Source of the DNA: an uncultured Granulosicoccaceae bacterium
Lineage (GTDB): Bacteria > Pseudomonadota > Gammaproteobacteria > Granulosicoccales > Granulosicoccaceae
Reading direction: 5' to 3'
Assembly (NCBI GenBank): GCA_938028465.1
Contig: CALJAA010000122.1
Location: 1 to 56,143, forward strand
DNA length: 56,143 bases
The position numbers and the translations under genes are program-made. Under the pieces are notes generated by a model. That model searched no databases. It was not told the origin of the DNA and was given only the letters and a program-made list of their open reading frames with translations. Of this stretch, positions 36,564-45,188 are shown piece after piece (the first letter of the stretch is position 1; each line of letters begins with the position of its first letter).

Positions 36564-38027
36564 TTATTGCAAGACAACGTCATATTGTTCTCGTACATAA
36601 AATTGCTCGCCTTGAAGGCGTATGGGCACACCGACAAAATCTTCCAAGGCTGCAAGATCGTCGGAGCGTTCCTCTGTAAACCATTCAAGCAACTCGATAG
36701 ACGCCAAAACTGTGACAGATTCGATATCGAACTGCCTTACCTGACGAATAATCTCTCGGGTAATTTCAAACCCTACTGTATCAATCGTTTTGATCATGCC
36801 ACGGCCGCTACACACTGTGCATTCTGAACACAGGCCTTGCTCTAAACTCTCCCGCGTCCGTTTTCGAGTCATCTCTACCAGGCCTAAATCGGACACGTCA
36901 CTTACCTGCGTCTTGGCATGATCTTTTTCTAGTGCTTTTTCAAGTGCGCGCATGACCTGCCGTCGGTGCTCTACCACGGTCATATCAATAAAGTCGATAA
37001 TGATAATGCCGCCAAGATTCCTTAATCGGAGCTGACGTGCAATTGATTGGGCAGCTTCAAGGTTAGTCTTAAATATCGTTTCTTCAAGCGTGCGCCGCCC
37101 AACAAACGCTCCCGTATTAACATCAACCGTTGTCATGGACTCGGTTTGATCAATAATCAGATAACCACCCGATTTCAGCAGCACTTTCTTATCCAGCGCT
37201 TTGTCTATTTCATCCTCTACTCCATGAAGATCAAATATCGGGCGTTCACCGGGGTAATGCTCAATCTTGCTAGACAGCTCAGGCACATACTCTGCACAAA
37301 ATTCAACGCAGCTTTGAAAGGTTTCCCGCGAATCAATACGAACACGTTCTATGTGATCTCGTTTCATATCCCGCAGGGTTCTCTGCACTAAGGGAAGCTC
37401 TCTAAAGATGACATCCCCTGGCTTGGTCGATTTGCGTTTGGTCCGCAAGCCTTCCCACACTTTATCCAAATAGGCCATATCCGCTAGCAGTGATTCCTCT
37501 GTGGCACCCTCTGCTGCGGTACGAACAATATAGCCATCAGTTTCATTATCACGGCCTTGCTCAACCAGTGAACGCAAGCGCTCGCGCTCTTCTTCATTTT
37601 CAATCTTTGCTGAGATACCAATGTTTTGTTCAAACGGCATCTTGACCAAATAACGAGATGGCGTAGTGAGGTTAGAGCTGACTCTGGCTCCCTTAGTACC
37701 CAACGGATCTTTGATCACCTGCACCGCCACGAGATCACCTTCATGCAACATGCGCGAGATGGATTGTGTTGTCCGCTCTCCATCGTCGCCCACAATCACC
37801 GAACCTGTTAAATCAGACACGTGCAAAAACGCAGCCTTCTCGAGGCCGATATCGATAAATGCAGCCTCCATACCGGGCAGTACACGTTTGACCTTTCCTT
37901 GAAAGATCGTGCCCACTAAACCGATTTTTTGCACACGCTCAATCCACACCTCAGTAAGCATGCCGTTTTCGACAGTGGCTACGCGCGTTTCTTGTGGCGT
38001 GACATTAATGAGCAACTCTTCAGTCAT
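36564..38027 (-). CDS. rng: Ribonuclease G
   Basis: 487 residues, the length of RNase G rather than RNase E. An S1 RNA-binding domain lies at about 38-128 (GTIFQGKVKRVLPGMEAAFIDIG). The catalytic core has the IIIIDFIDM motif with one catalytic Asp, and LCSECTVCSGRG supplies the Cys pair of the zinc link. It matures 16S rRNA 5' ends and degrades some mRNAs. It overlaps maf by 8 bases. Confidence 0.95.
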   Translation of the reverse strand: MTEELLINVTPQETRVATVENGMLTEVWIERVQKIGLVGTIFQGKVKRVLPGMEAAFIDIGLEKAAFLHVSDLTGSVIVGDDGERTTQSISRMLHEGDLVAVQVIKDPLGTKGARVSSNLTTPSRYLVKMPFEQNIGISAKIENEEERERLRSLVEQGRDNETDGYIVRTAAEGATEESLLADMAYLDKVWEGLRTKRKSTKPGDVIFRELPLVQRTLRDMKRDHIERVRIDSRETFQSCVEFCAEYVPELSSKIEHYPGERPIFDLHGVEDEIDKALDKKVLLKSGGYLIIDQTESMTTVDVNTGAFVGRRTLEETIFKTNLEAAQSIARQLRLRNLGGIIIIDFIDMTVVEHRRQVMRALEKALEKDHAKTQVSDVSDLGLVEMTRKRTRESLEQGLCSECTVCSGRGMIKTIDTVGFEITREIIRQVRQFDIESVTVLASIELLEWFTEERSDDLAALEDFVGVPIRLQGEQFYVREQYDVVLQ

Positions 38028-38637
38028 CTACGCTCGAGTCCCCATGATTGCAAAAGTCATATAAACAACATCCCAACTGCTCGATCATTTGCGCAGTCTC
38101 ATATAAAGGTAGCCCAACCACGTTGCTGTAGCTGCCCTCAATGCTTGTGACATATACCGCACCGTAACCTTGTATGGCATAGGCCCCGGCTTTATCGGTT
38201 GGTTCCCCACTATCCCAATAGCGCGAGGCCTCAGCGTAACTGATTACGCCCATATTCACCCCGGTTGTTACCGTTGTTGACACCATCTGCTCGCCAAAGC
38301 GCATGCAAACTCCTGTGACAACTTCGTGGCGTCGGCCCGATAACGCCATCAACATGTCAATACCGTGCTGCTGACTGCTTGGCTTACCCAGTAATTGGCC
38401 ATCAAGGCTAACTATGGTGTCAGCAGATATGACCAGCTCGTTATCTGCTCTTTTAACACCCGCTCCCTTAATCTCAGCCAAACGCCTCACCAATTCAAGC
38501 GACGTTTCACTCTCCAAAGGCGATTCATCAACCTGCGCAACCCTAATTACAGGGTTGAATCCCAATTGAGCTAGAAGTTCACGGCGCCGCGGCGAACCCG
38601 ACGCTAATATCAATGTGTAACCCGCCTGCTCAGGCAC
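38020..38637 (-). CDS. Maf/YhdE nucleoside triphosphate pyrophosphatase
   Basis: 205 residues from GTG 38637. Maf motifs: ILASGSPRRRELLAQLG (phosphate contacts), VDES, ISADTIVSLDGQLLGKP with the catalytic Asp, and DKAGAYAIQGYGA. YhdE-type Maf proteins hydrolyse dTTP/UTP and modified pyrimidine triphosphates. The gene overlaps rlmH upstream by 8 bases and rng downstream by 8 bases, a strongly coupled cluster. Confidence 0.93.
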   Translation of the reverse strand: MPEQAGYTLILASGSPRRRELLAQLGFNPVIRVAQVDESPLESETSLELVRRLAEIKGAGVKRADNELVISADTIVSLDGQLLGKPSSQQHGIDMLMALSGRRHEVVTGVCMRFGEQMVSTTVTTGVNMGVISYAEASRYWDSGEPTDKAGAYAIQGYGAVYVTSIEGSYSNVVGLPLYETAQMIEQLGCCLYDFCNHGDSSVDD

Positions 38638-39091
38638 GATGGTAAGGATGGTTAATGAGTAAGCTATGAGCGCGGTAAAGTTGTTCTAACAAAACGATAC
38701 GAACCAAGGGGTGGGGATAGGTTAAGGCTGACAAGCTCCACATCTGATTACTACGATCGCGGCAGCTCGAATGTAAGCCATCTGGGCCACCGATATAAAA
38801 TACGATCGGCTTACCTAATGATTGCCAGCTTTCTAATTGTGATGAAAGCTCGGTAGTGGACCAGTGCTTACCCAAGTTATCCAAAGCAACGACATGAGCT
38901 TGGTCGGGCGTTGCTGCAAGCAAGGCTTCGGCTTCGCGCTGCATAGCAGTTTCTGCATTGGGCTGTTTGGCTTGCGCAAATTCGCGCAAATCAAATCGCC
39001 AATGAGACGGTAGTCGTTTTTGATAATCACCCACACCTTGCTGCACCCAGGCAGGCATGCGCTTTCCTACTGCATAAACACTTATCGCCAC
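38630..39091 (-). CDS. rlmH: 23S rRNA (pseudouridine1915-N3)-methyltransferase RlmH
   Basis: 153 residues, SPOUT methyltransferase. It starts at GTG 39091 (MAISVYAVGKRMPAWV). The SAM-binding trefoil knot is seen in ALDNLGKHWSTTEL, FYIGGPDG and LSALTYPHPLVRIVLLEQLYRA, and the C-terminal NHPYHR is the family ending. It methylates the pseudouridine in helix 69 of 70S ribosomes. It sits between rsfS and maf, as in many gammaproteobacteria. Confidence 0.95.
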   Translation of the reverse strand: MAISVYAVGKRMPAWVQQGVGDYQKRLPSHWRFDLREFAQAKQPNAETAMQREAEALLAATPDQAHVVALDNLGKHWSTTELSSQLESWQSLGKPIVFYIGGPDGLHSSCRDRSNQMWSLSALTYPHPLVRIVLLEQLYRAHSLLINHPYHRA

Positions 39092-39111
39092 AACAGCGGA
39101 TAGAGCGCGTT

Positions 39112-39477
39112 TTAAACTGGTGATAAAACAGCAGAGTCTTGATCGGCTGAATCAGGACCCAATGACCAGAGCTTTTCTAGTGCATAAAAATCACGCATCT
39201 CTGGAGTCATCACATGCACAATCACATCACCCAAATCAACTAATACCCAGTCGCTGCGATTATCACCTTCAAAACCCAATGGCGGATGGCTAGCATCTTT
39301 GAATTGCTTACGCACTTCGCTAGCGAGTGAGTTCACATGGCGTTGCGAGCTGCCAGTCGCCACCAGCATGTTATCGGCGATGCTAGATTTATCGGCGATA
39401 TCCAAAACCACGATATCAATGCCTTTCAGCTCTTCCAACGCGGACACAGCCAGCTTGGTCATTTCTTCAGTGTTCAT
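39112..39477 (-). CDS. rsfS: Ribosomal silencing factor RsfS
   Basis: 121 residues of the Iojap family: GIDIVVLDIADKSSIADNMLVATGSSQRHVNSLA, then GDNRSDWVLVDLGDVIVHVMTPEMRDFYALEKLW. It binds L14 on the 50S subunit and blocks subunit joining when nutrients fall. It starts 4 bases after nadD and is followed by rlmH 20 bases later. Confidence 0.95.
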   Translation of the reverse strand: MNTEEMTKLAVSALEELKGIDIVVLDIADKSSIADNMLVATGSSQRHVNSLASEVRKQFKDASHPPLGFEGDNRSDWVLVDLGDVIVHVMTPEMRDFYALEKLWSLGPDSADQDSAVLSPV

Positions 39478-39481
39478 ATAT

Positions 39482-40111
39482 TTAGTTCTTTGGTTGGCCA
39501 GCCACGCTGGGAGCGCTCCGGTACAAATTATTGTGCGTAATATACTCCTTTACAGGCTCTGGCACCAAGTACCTGATGCTCAAACCGTGGAATACTCGGC
39601 GTCTTATATCCGTGGCTGATATGGATAGTTGCGTGACTCGTCGGCGCTGGATTACGCCAGAACGCTGCTCAATTAGCTGCAGAGCCCAATCAGAGAGCTG
39701 CGTTTCAGGGCGCTCCATCACCACGATATTGGCAAGCTCCAGGATTCGCTCCCAGCGATGCCAACTTTCAAAACCATTAAATGCATCTTCGCCCATGCAA
39801 AATACCAGGGCACTGTCAGGATGTTCATTGTGCATGGCTTGTAATGTATCGACAGAAAATGAAGGTTCGTCACGGCGCGCTTCACGATCATCCACCTGCA
39901 AAGCAGTGCCTTCGACCGCTAGCTCCAGCATAGCCAAACGTTGCTCAGTGGTCGCTTGAGGTTGCCCACGGTGAACAGGCCGATGATTAGGGATTAATGT
40001 CATTACATCGAGTTCGAGCGCTTCGCTTAATTCAAGAGCGGGTCGAAGATGGCCATAGTGGACGGGATCGAACGTGCCGCCTAGCACGCCTATACGATGG
40101 GATTGTGTCAT
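39482..40111 (-). CDS. nadD: Nicotinate-nucleotide adenylyltransferase
   Basis: 209 residues. The nucleotidyltransferase signature GGTFDPVHYGHLR (residues 11-23) contains the HxGH motif, and LSISATDIRRRV is the variant of the SSTxIR motif. It converts NaMN and ATP to NaAD in NAD synthesis. Its ATG overlaps the stop of the small basic gene upstream (TAATG), so translation is probably coupled. Confidence 0.95.
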   Translation of the reverse strand: MTQSHRIGVLGGTFDPVHYGHLRPALELSEALELDVMTLIPNHRPVHRGQPQATTEQRLAMLELAVEGTALQVDDREARRDEPSFSVDTLQAMHNEHPDSALVFCMGEDAFNGFESWHRWERILELANIVVMERPETQLSDWALQLIEQRSGVIQRRRVTQLSISATDIRRRVFHGLSIRYLVPEPVKEYITHNNLYRSAPSVAGQPKN

Positions 40112-40383
40112 TAAGCGGCTGCTTTAAAACGGTGACTAGCCAAACTCGATATTGCCAAACTCGATACCGGCAAACTCATTTCCGCTAAAACAAAAGAGCT
40201 TGAGCCAATCGCCGTGATAACAGCGCCTCGCTCAAACTCTCTTCTTTTCAAGGCTACTTTTTGTGCCTGACGTTTTGCTTTATGACTTTGTTGATGCACA
40301 CCACCTTTTTGGATCAAAGGGTTTTGTGCAACCCGATTTCGTACCGACACCTTTTTGGCTGTCAGCGCTTTTTTTCGCTTCAT
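40111..40383 (-). CDS. Small basic hypothetical protein
   Basis: 90 residues. The first 53 are very rich in Lys, Arg and Gln (MKRKKALTAKKVSVRNRVAQ, then NPLIQKGGVHQQ and a basic helix), which suggests RNA or ribosome binding. The rest is a simple Ser/Ala/Leu tail encoded by a 15-base repeat. It is likely a real gene: GGAGG stands at an ideal distance before the ATG, and the stop overlaps the nadD start. I cannot assign a family; the place often held by holA lacks it here. Confidence 0.6.
   Translation of the reverse strand: MKRKKALTAKKVSVRNRVAQNPLIQKGGVHQQSHKAKRQAQKVALKRREFERGAVITAIGSSSFVLAEMSLPVSSLAISSLASHRFKAAA
40139..40183 (-). repeat. 15-bp tandem repeat, three copies, inside the small basic gene
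   Basis: On the + strand 40139-40153, 40154-40168 and 40169-40183 are copies of a unit of the form GCCAAACTCGATAYY; the third is diverged. On the coding strand they encode the repeated pentapeptide (V/I)SSLA at the C-terminus, pointing to recent slippage expansion. Confidence 0.8.
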
Positions 40384-40426
40384 TTGAAGCCTCCGTTAAG
40401 AACGACAAATATTAGATTCATAAAGA

Positions 40427-41716
40427 TCAGGAACGAGTTGTTCCATCTCCGGTTACTACGTACTTTTCAGTCGTTAAACCTAGCGCGCCCACCGGGCCTC
40501 GCACGTGTAGTTTATCAGTACTGATGCCAATCTCTGCACCAAGGCCATATTCTGCACCATCTGCAAAACACGTAGCGGCATTAATCATCACAGAGCTTGA
40601 GTCAACTTCGCGAACAAACTGTCTAGCGCGTCGCATATTCTCTGTAACGATGGCGTCAGTGTGATGCGAGCCATATTGTGCAATGTGCTGCATAGCTTCA
40701 TCAATACCGTTTACTACTCTTATTGATAATATGGGGCCAAGATACTCAGTTTGCCAGTCATCATTTGTTGCAGCCAGCACATTAGGGAGTAACTTGCATG
40801 TTTGCTCGCACCCCCGCAGCTCCACCCCGTGCGCTTCAAACTGCTTTGCAAGCTCCACCAATAGATCGGTTTCTGATTGGGCTACCAACAACGTTTCCAT
40901 CGAACCACAGATGCCGTATCGAAACGTTTTAGAATTAAATGCAACGCCTAGCGCTTTGTCTTTGTCAGCGCCAGTATCAATGTACACATGACAAATACCA
41001 TCAAGGTGCTTTATCACTGGCACGCGCGCGTCTTCACTCACTCGCGCGACCAGATTTTTGCCCCCTCGCGGAATGATCACGTCTACCCAATCACGAGCAG
41101 TAAGCAATGCACCCACCGCGTCACGATCAGTGGTAGCGACTAGTTGTACGCAATCCAATGGCAAGCCGCCCGCCTCTAAACCAGCGCGCACACAGGCCGC
41201 GATAGCTTGGTTGGAATTAAAGGCCTCTGAGCCGCCTCTTAAAATGACGCTGTTGCCTGACTTCAAACAAATGGCTGCTGCATCGGCTGTAACATTCGGC
41301 CGCGACTCATAGATAACGCCAATCACTCCCAAGGGCACACGCATGCGAGCTATTTCAAGGCCAGATGGTCGCAGCTCTGTTGCTGACAATGCACCGACAG
41401 GATCACTCTGAGCTGCTATGGCACGCAAACCATTCGACATTGAGTTAATACGTGCAGGCGTAAGCTCCAGCCGGTCCAACATGGCATCTGAAATCTTTCG
41501 CTCTTTCGCTGCCGCCATGTCAAGCTTGTTGGCAGCAATCAAAACATCCTTTTGCGCATCAATTGCATCTGCCATCGCTAGCAATGCTTTGTTTTTAGAA
41601 TCGGTAGCGGCAATAGACAGCACTTTTGCGCTTTCCCGTGCCCGCTCACCCAGCTCATTAATATGAGCGACTGGATCAGTTACTTCTGTCTTTACTACTT
41701 GAGATTGTTGATTCAC
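40427..41716 (-). CDS. proA: Gamma-glutamyl phosphate reductase
   Basis: 429 residues from GTG 41716, preceded by an AGAGG ribosome-binding site. It has the aldehyde dehydrogenase fold with catalytic Cys270 in [15 protein letters not shown] and the NADPH-side motif [10 protein letters not shown]. It makes glutamate-5-semialdehyde for proline. proB is not in the window. It heads the leftward nadD-rsfS-rlmH-maf-rng-yhdP series, separated from the small basic gene by 43 bases. Confidence 0.95.
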   Translation of the reverse strand: MNQQSQVVKTEVTDPVAHINELGERARESAKVLSIAATDSKNKALLAMADAIDAQKDVLIAANKLDMAAAKERKISDAMLDRLELTPARINSMSNGLRAIAAQSDPVGALSATELRPSGLEIARMRVPLGVIGVIYESRPNVTADAAAICLKSGNSVILRGGSEAFNSNQAIAACVRAGLEAGGLPLDCVQLVATTDRDAVGALLTARDWVDVIIPRGGKNLVARVSEDARVPVIKHLDGICHVYIDTGADKDKALGVAFNSKTFRYGICGSMETLLVAQSETDLLVELAKQFEAHGVELRGCEQTCKLLPNVLAATNDDWQTEYLGPILSIRVVNGIDEAMQHIAQYGSHHTDAIVTENMRRARQFVREVDSSSVMINAATCFADGAEYGLGAEIGISTDKLHVRGPVGALGLTTEKYVVTGDGTTRS

Positions 41717-41838
41717 ACGGGCCTCTATACACGTCGCCTAACGTTTAAATTTGCTGCAAAAATACAACCATACCCGATTACTGCCCTGACTCGCACCCTC
41801 ACAACGCGCTAAACTGGCGTTTTTTTGCGAAAACACTT

Positions 41839-42624
41839 ATGCACATCGTCGACTCACATTGCCATCTTAATTTTCCTGACTTCGATGGCCGCATCAACGA
41901 GGTGCTGGAAAACTGTCGAAACAACGATGTGCATCATTTACTGTGCATATCCACTAGTTGGGAGAACCAACAGGATGTACTAAAACTTTCAGCAGAGCAT
42001 GCACCAATCTACGCCGCTATCGGCAAGCATCCCACCACAGAAGGTGGTTTTGAACCCACCGCTGATGATTTAGTGGAAGCTGCGAAGATCGACAAGGTCG
42101 TCGCCATCGGTGAAACCGGGCTTGATTACTTTAGAAGCAGCGGCAACCTTGATTGGCAACACGAACGTTTCCATCATCACATCGAAGCGGCACGCCAATG
42201 CAAAAAGCCGCTGATAATCCACACACGTGCCGCAGCGGCAGACACCATGCAAACACTTCGCGATAAAAAGGCGGCTGATGCAGGTGGTGTAATGCATTGC
42301 TTTGCTGAAGATTGGGAGACTGCAAAACAGGCACTCGATATTGGGTTCTATATTTCGTTTTCAGGCATCGTCACCTTTAAAAGTGCAACCAGCGTGCAAG
42401 AGGTTGCTCGCAAAGTACCACTCGACCGGGTACTAGTTGAAACCGACGCCCCCTATCTTGCCCCTACGCCGCATCGTGGTAAAACCAACGAACCTGCATT
42501 TGTTAGGCATACAGCCGAGTTTGTTGCTGAACTACGTGGAATGGAATTGGAAGCACTTGCAGAAGCCACAACAAACAATTTCTTTGAGCTTTTTGGTGAT
42601 GCTAAGAACCTACTAAAAAGCTGA
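41839..42624 (+). CDS. TatD family metal-dependent DNase
   Basis: 261 residues. TIM-barrel metal ligands: His7 and His9 in VDSHCHLNF, Glu in AIGETGLDYF, His in IIHTRAA, His in GVMHCF, and Asp in VETDAPYLAPTPHRG. TatD proteins are 3'-5' exonucleases acting on DNA damage; the closest E. coli paralogue is YcfH/YjjV. It is divergent from proA, with 122 bases between. Confidence 0.93.
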   Translation: MHIVDSHCHLNFPDFDGRINEVLENCRNNDVHHLLCISTSWENQQDVLKLSAEHAPIYAAIGKHPTTEGGFEPTADDLVEAAKIDKVVAIGETGLDYFRSSGNLDWQHERFHHHIEAARQCKKPLIIHTRAAAADTMQTLRDKKAADAGGVMHCFAEDWETAKQALDIGFYISFSGIVTFKSATSVQEVARKVPLDRVLVETDAPYLAPTPHRGKTNEPAFVRHTAEFVAELRGMELEALAEATTNNFFELFGDAKNLLKS

Positions 42625-42648
42625 TATTGCCAATCAGTATTCTCGCTG

Positions 42649-42664
42649 TTAGGGTTAACCCTAA
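42649..42664. promoter_or_regulatory. 16-bp perfect palindrome TTAGGGTTAACCCTAA
   Basis: TTAGGGTTAACCCTAA is a perfect palindrome 24 bases after the tatD stop and 16 bases before the ATG of a decayed small gene. An outer pair CAGTATT/AATACTG (42635-42641 and 42663-42669) partly overlaps it. It could be an operator; a hairpin without T-run is less likely to terminate transcription. Confidence 0.5.
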
Positions 42665-42680
42665 TACTGGGGAGAATACT

Positions 42681-42930
42681 ATGAAAAGCTTGCTATTACT
42701 GGCAGCCGTAACACTACCCTAATTTCAATCCACCAATGCAGATCTATGCGGTTTTACCCCTAGGCTTCACATCTCCAACTAGAGAAACGCTATGAGCGAC
42801 GCCGACAAGCGAAAAGATTTCTCTTATCGATGAATCATGGGGCTCCGAACAGTTAGCCGCCGTGGGGTAATCTTGCGTCAAACGAAGCGTACCTCAAATA
42901 TCAGCAATAGAATCACCGACAACTAGTTAA
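42681..42930 (+). pseudogene. Decayed gene for a small secreted protein
   Basis: A GGGGAG ribosome-binding site precedes ATG 42681, which opens MKSLLLLAAVTLP and is then stopped by TAA. In the same frame FQSTNADLCGF follows, so signal peptide and cleavage region straddle the stop. A second coding-like segment, EKISLIDESWGSEQLAAVG, appears from 42811 in another frame before a further stop. The 314 bases between tatD and the next gene hold this remnant and the palindrome, and nothing else I recognise. The original product is unknown. Confidence 0.45.
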
Positions 42931-42938
42931 GCACTGCT

Positions 42939-43334
42939 ATGAACTGGAAATTCGAACAAGAAACAACATCAACTGGTGGTCTTTTTTTAAAAGCCTTGCG
43001 CAATACCGGCAATGAAGTATCGCTAAGGGTTGATGAGCACGAACGTTATCGCATTTATCAGGAAGCTTTTTATTTGGAGGTGTCGCTGGGCACTCTGCCA
43101 AGCAAGGCGCTATACATTGTTATCTCTAGCCTAAAAATACTATGGTTAAGTAAATACAATGAAGTCGCTTTTGGCTCATGGCTAGTAGCTAGCCCTGACG
43201 GTATTGTTCGTTATGTTTATGATGGTAAAGCACTAACGTTAAAATACTATTGCGACGAGGCACCACCTGAGTGGCAGTACCGAATCGAACAAAAGAATGA
43301 CGTAACCAAGGAAGTATTCTCCAGCCTAGCTTAA
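42939..43334 (+). CDS. Hypothetical protein
   Basis: 131 residues, no signal peptide and no clear membrane helix. The composition is ordinary, with hydrophobic strands (SKALYIVISSLKILWL) and aromatic residues near the end (PPEWQYRIEQ). I do not recognise a family. No good ribosome-binding site precedes the ATG. It stands alone between the decayed gene and the YjbR-like gene in an accessory-looking stretch. It may be a beta-rich cytoplasmic protein; function unknown. Confidence 0.55.
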   Translation: MNWKFEQETTSTGGLFLKALRNTGNEVSLRVDEHERYRIYQEAFYLEVSLGTLPSKALYIVISSLKILWLSKYNEVAFGSWLVASPDGIVRYVYDGKALTLKYYCDEAPPEWQYRIEQKNDVTKEVFSSLA

Positions 43335-43421
43335 CCCTACTAAAGCCCTTCCCAATAACCTAAGTGAAATTTTAAGCATGATCATTTATAGTTAGTAACA
43401 CGGTAGTTTTGGAGATTCACA

Positions 43422-43793
43422 TTGACATACGATGAATACAACGAATTTTGCGGATCGCTACCAGCAACCTCGCATGTTGTTCAATGGGGTGGCTCTCATG
43501 TATGGAAAGTCGGCGGTAAAGTCTTTGCTGTTGGTGGATGGGAGAAGCTCGACGAACCATCCTTCTCTTTTAAAACTTCCGAAGGTGATTTTTACTTTTT
43601 AAAAGATCAGCCTGGCTATCGACCAGCACCCTATTTAGCATCTCGCGGCATGAAGTGGATACAACAACAAGACACATCGGATAAATCTAAAATAGAGGAT
43701 CTAAAAGATCACCTTCGGGAATCACATCGAATCGTCTCACTGGGTTTAACCAAGAAAAAGCAAAGAGAACTAGGGCTTAATCAAGAATCATAA
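43422..43793 (+). CDS. MmcQ/YjbR family protein
   Basis: 123 residues, the size of YjbR. It starts at TTG 43422, supported by a GGAG ribosome-binding site seven bases ahead; no ATG is suitable. Family features are VVQWGGSHVWKVGGKVFAVGG, FSFKT, LKDQPGYRPAPYLASRGMKWIQ and the C-terminal helix SHRIVSLGLTKKKQREL. The CyaY-like fold of this family has been proposed to bind DNA; the physiological role is not known. Confidence 0.87.
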   Translation: MTYDEYNEFCGSLPATSHVVQWGGSHVWKVGGKVFAVGGWEKLDEPSFSFKTSEGDFYFLKDQPGYRPAPYLASRGMKWIQQQDTSDKSKIEDLKDHLRESHRIVSLGLTKKKQRELGLNQES

Positions 43794-43818
43794 AGAGATA
43801 CTATTCGGACGGTGCGAT

Positions 43819-44394
43819 ATGAGATTCGATACAACCAAGCCCTTACTTATGTTAATCGATCTCCAAAAAGCGATTGACGACCCGAGCTGGGGCACACGAA
43901 ACAACCCTGATGCTGAAACTCAAATAGCAAACCTCTTACGCTTGTGGCGAGAAAAGAAACTTCCCATCTTGCATGTTAAACACATGTCTACTGACCCTAA
44001 CTCAAAATATCGACCGGGCACGCCAGGGAATGACTTTAAAGATATCGCTATACCCTTTGATTCAGAAGAAGTGTTGGAAAAGAGTACTAACAGCGCATTC
44101 ATACAAACAGATCTTGACACTACTCTGCAAAACAGAAGCATTACCGAAATGGTGATAGTGGGCGTTATTACAAACAACTCTGTAGAGGCAACGGCAAGAA
44201 TGGCGGGTAATTTAGGCTATCGCACCTTCGTGGTATCTGACGCCACATTTACCTTCGATAAAACTGATTTTGGCGGCCTTAAACACAAAGCTGAGGTTGT
44301 GCATAACATGTCATTGGCCAATCTAGATGACGAATATGCGCAGGTTGTTCGTGCCGATGAAATTCTAGATTTATTCGGTAGTCCTGCCACATGA
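43819..44394 (+). CDS. Isochorismatase-fold hydrolase lacking the usual catalytic Cys
   Basis: 191 residues. The fold is clear: Asp14 in MLIDLQKAI, Lys88 in LEKSTNSAF, and GYRTFVVSDAT. The position normally held by the nucleophilic Cys in cysteine hydrolases (GxxTxxCVxxTAR) is Ser121 in GVITNNSVEATAR. Asp and Lys of the triad are kept. It may still act as a serine variant, as an isochorismatase-like hydrolase that does not need Cys, or be inactive. It begins 25 bases after the YjbR gene, and its stop overlaps a RidA-like remnant (ATGA). Confidence 0.88.
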   Translation: MRFDTTKPLLMLIDLQKAIDDPSWGTRNNPDAETQIANLLRLWREKKLPILHVKHMSTDPNSKYRPGTPGNDFKDIAIPFDSEEVLEKSTNSAFIQTDLDTTLQNRSITEMVIVGVITNNSVEATARMAGNLGYRTFVVSDATFTFDKTDFGGLKHKAEVVHNMSLANLDDEYAQVVRADEILDLFGSPAT

Positions 44395-44459
44395 AAAAGA
44401 ATGAACAAAAAGCACTTACCCAACCGGTAGGCCCGTACTCTCAAGCACTTGCTGCATAG
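44391..44459 (+). pseudogene. RidA-family N-terminal remnant (22 codons)
   Basis: ATG 44391 overlaps the isochorismatase stop and opens a 22-codon frame ending QPVGPYSQALAA before TAG. VGPYSQA is the hallmark near the N-terminus of RidA/YjgF enamine-imine deaminases, which run to about 130 residues and are often next to isochorismatase-fold genes. The remainder of the gene is absent, so this is a truncated relic or an extremely short product. Confidence 0.6.
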
Positions 44460-44482
44460 CACCGCCCAATAAGGAAGCTCAC

Positions 44483-45118
44483 TTGGTCGTTAAAAAAATA
44501 AAAGCGCTACTAAGAAAATCAAACAAGGCCAAAGTCGATCGAGTTAAAAAACTGGTCGATCAAATTCTAAAACATGACCCGCTTGATCGTGCAAAGCATA
44601 GCAAGCAACTAAGCCACTGCTTAGATGCAATGGAAGAACAAGCCACACGTATTAGAGCACAAGCCAACGATTACCCAAGCTACAGCCTCAAAGCGGACAG
44701 CTGGATTGAAGGCGTTGCACTATCAAACTATGCAGAAGTATTGGCCCGCTTTCTTTCGGATAAAGATTTTTTACCGGAACAAGATAGAGCCACAAAACTG
44801 TGGGCGCAAACCACGCTAAGCGTAAGCTCCCGCGATCATCATCTGATTGGCCCTGCCATGATCGCGGCTGCCGCCATTAGCGAACGCACTGGCCAGTTAG
44901 ATTACGCTGAAGCAGTGTATAGCGCTGTACTTGATGATTTCCAACCCTTGCTAGAAGAAGCTGAAATGGAAGACACAGAACTTGACCAAGATACATTGAT
45001 TGCTTTGCAGTCTCTTAGGACAGCCGCTACTACATTAGTAAAACCCGATACAGCTACGCAAGCAAACCCACTAGCTATGGAGACGCTAAGACGAATAGAC
45101 GCCTTAGTAGTCCGCTAG
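44483..45118 (+). CDS. Hypothetical helical protein
   Basis: 211 residues from TTG 44483 with an AAGGA ribosome-binding site; no ATG is well placed. Basic N-terminus (KKIKALLRKSNKAK), then helices that look like a TPR-type or other helical repeat (AMIAAAAISERTGQLDYAEAVYSAVLDDF). No signal peptide. Family not recognised. It follows the RidA relic by 23 bases, and the next gene is convergent. Confidence 0.6.
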   Translation: MVVKKIKALLRKSNKAKVDRVKKLVDQILKHDPLDRAKHSKQLSHCLDAMEEQATRIRAQANDYPSYSLKADSWIEGVALSNYAEVLARFLSDKDFLPEQDRATKLWAQTTLSVSSRDHHLIGPAMIAAAAISERTGQLDYAEAVYSAVLDDFQPLLEEAEMEDTELDQDTLIALQSLRTAATTLVKPDTATQANPLAMETLRRIDALVVR

Positions 45119-45188
45119 CACTAGCAACAATGAGAGGACAGACAAAAACATTCATCATTGTAACGCTAGACCATATCACCGGTATACG

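Noticed and set aside
42649-42664. TTAGGG read as a telomere-type or IS-end repeat
   Set aside because: It is a single palindrome, with no tandem array and no transposase or target duplication nearby.
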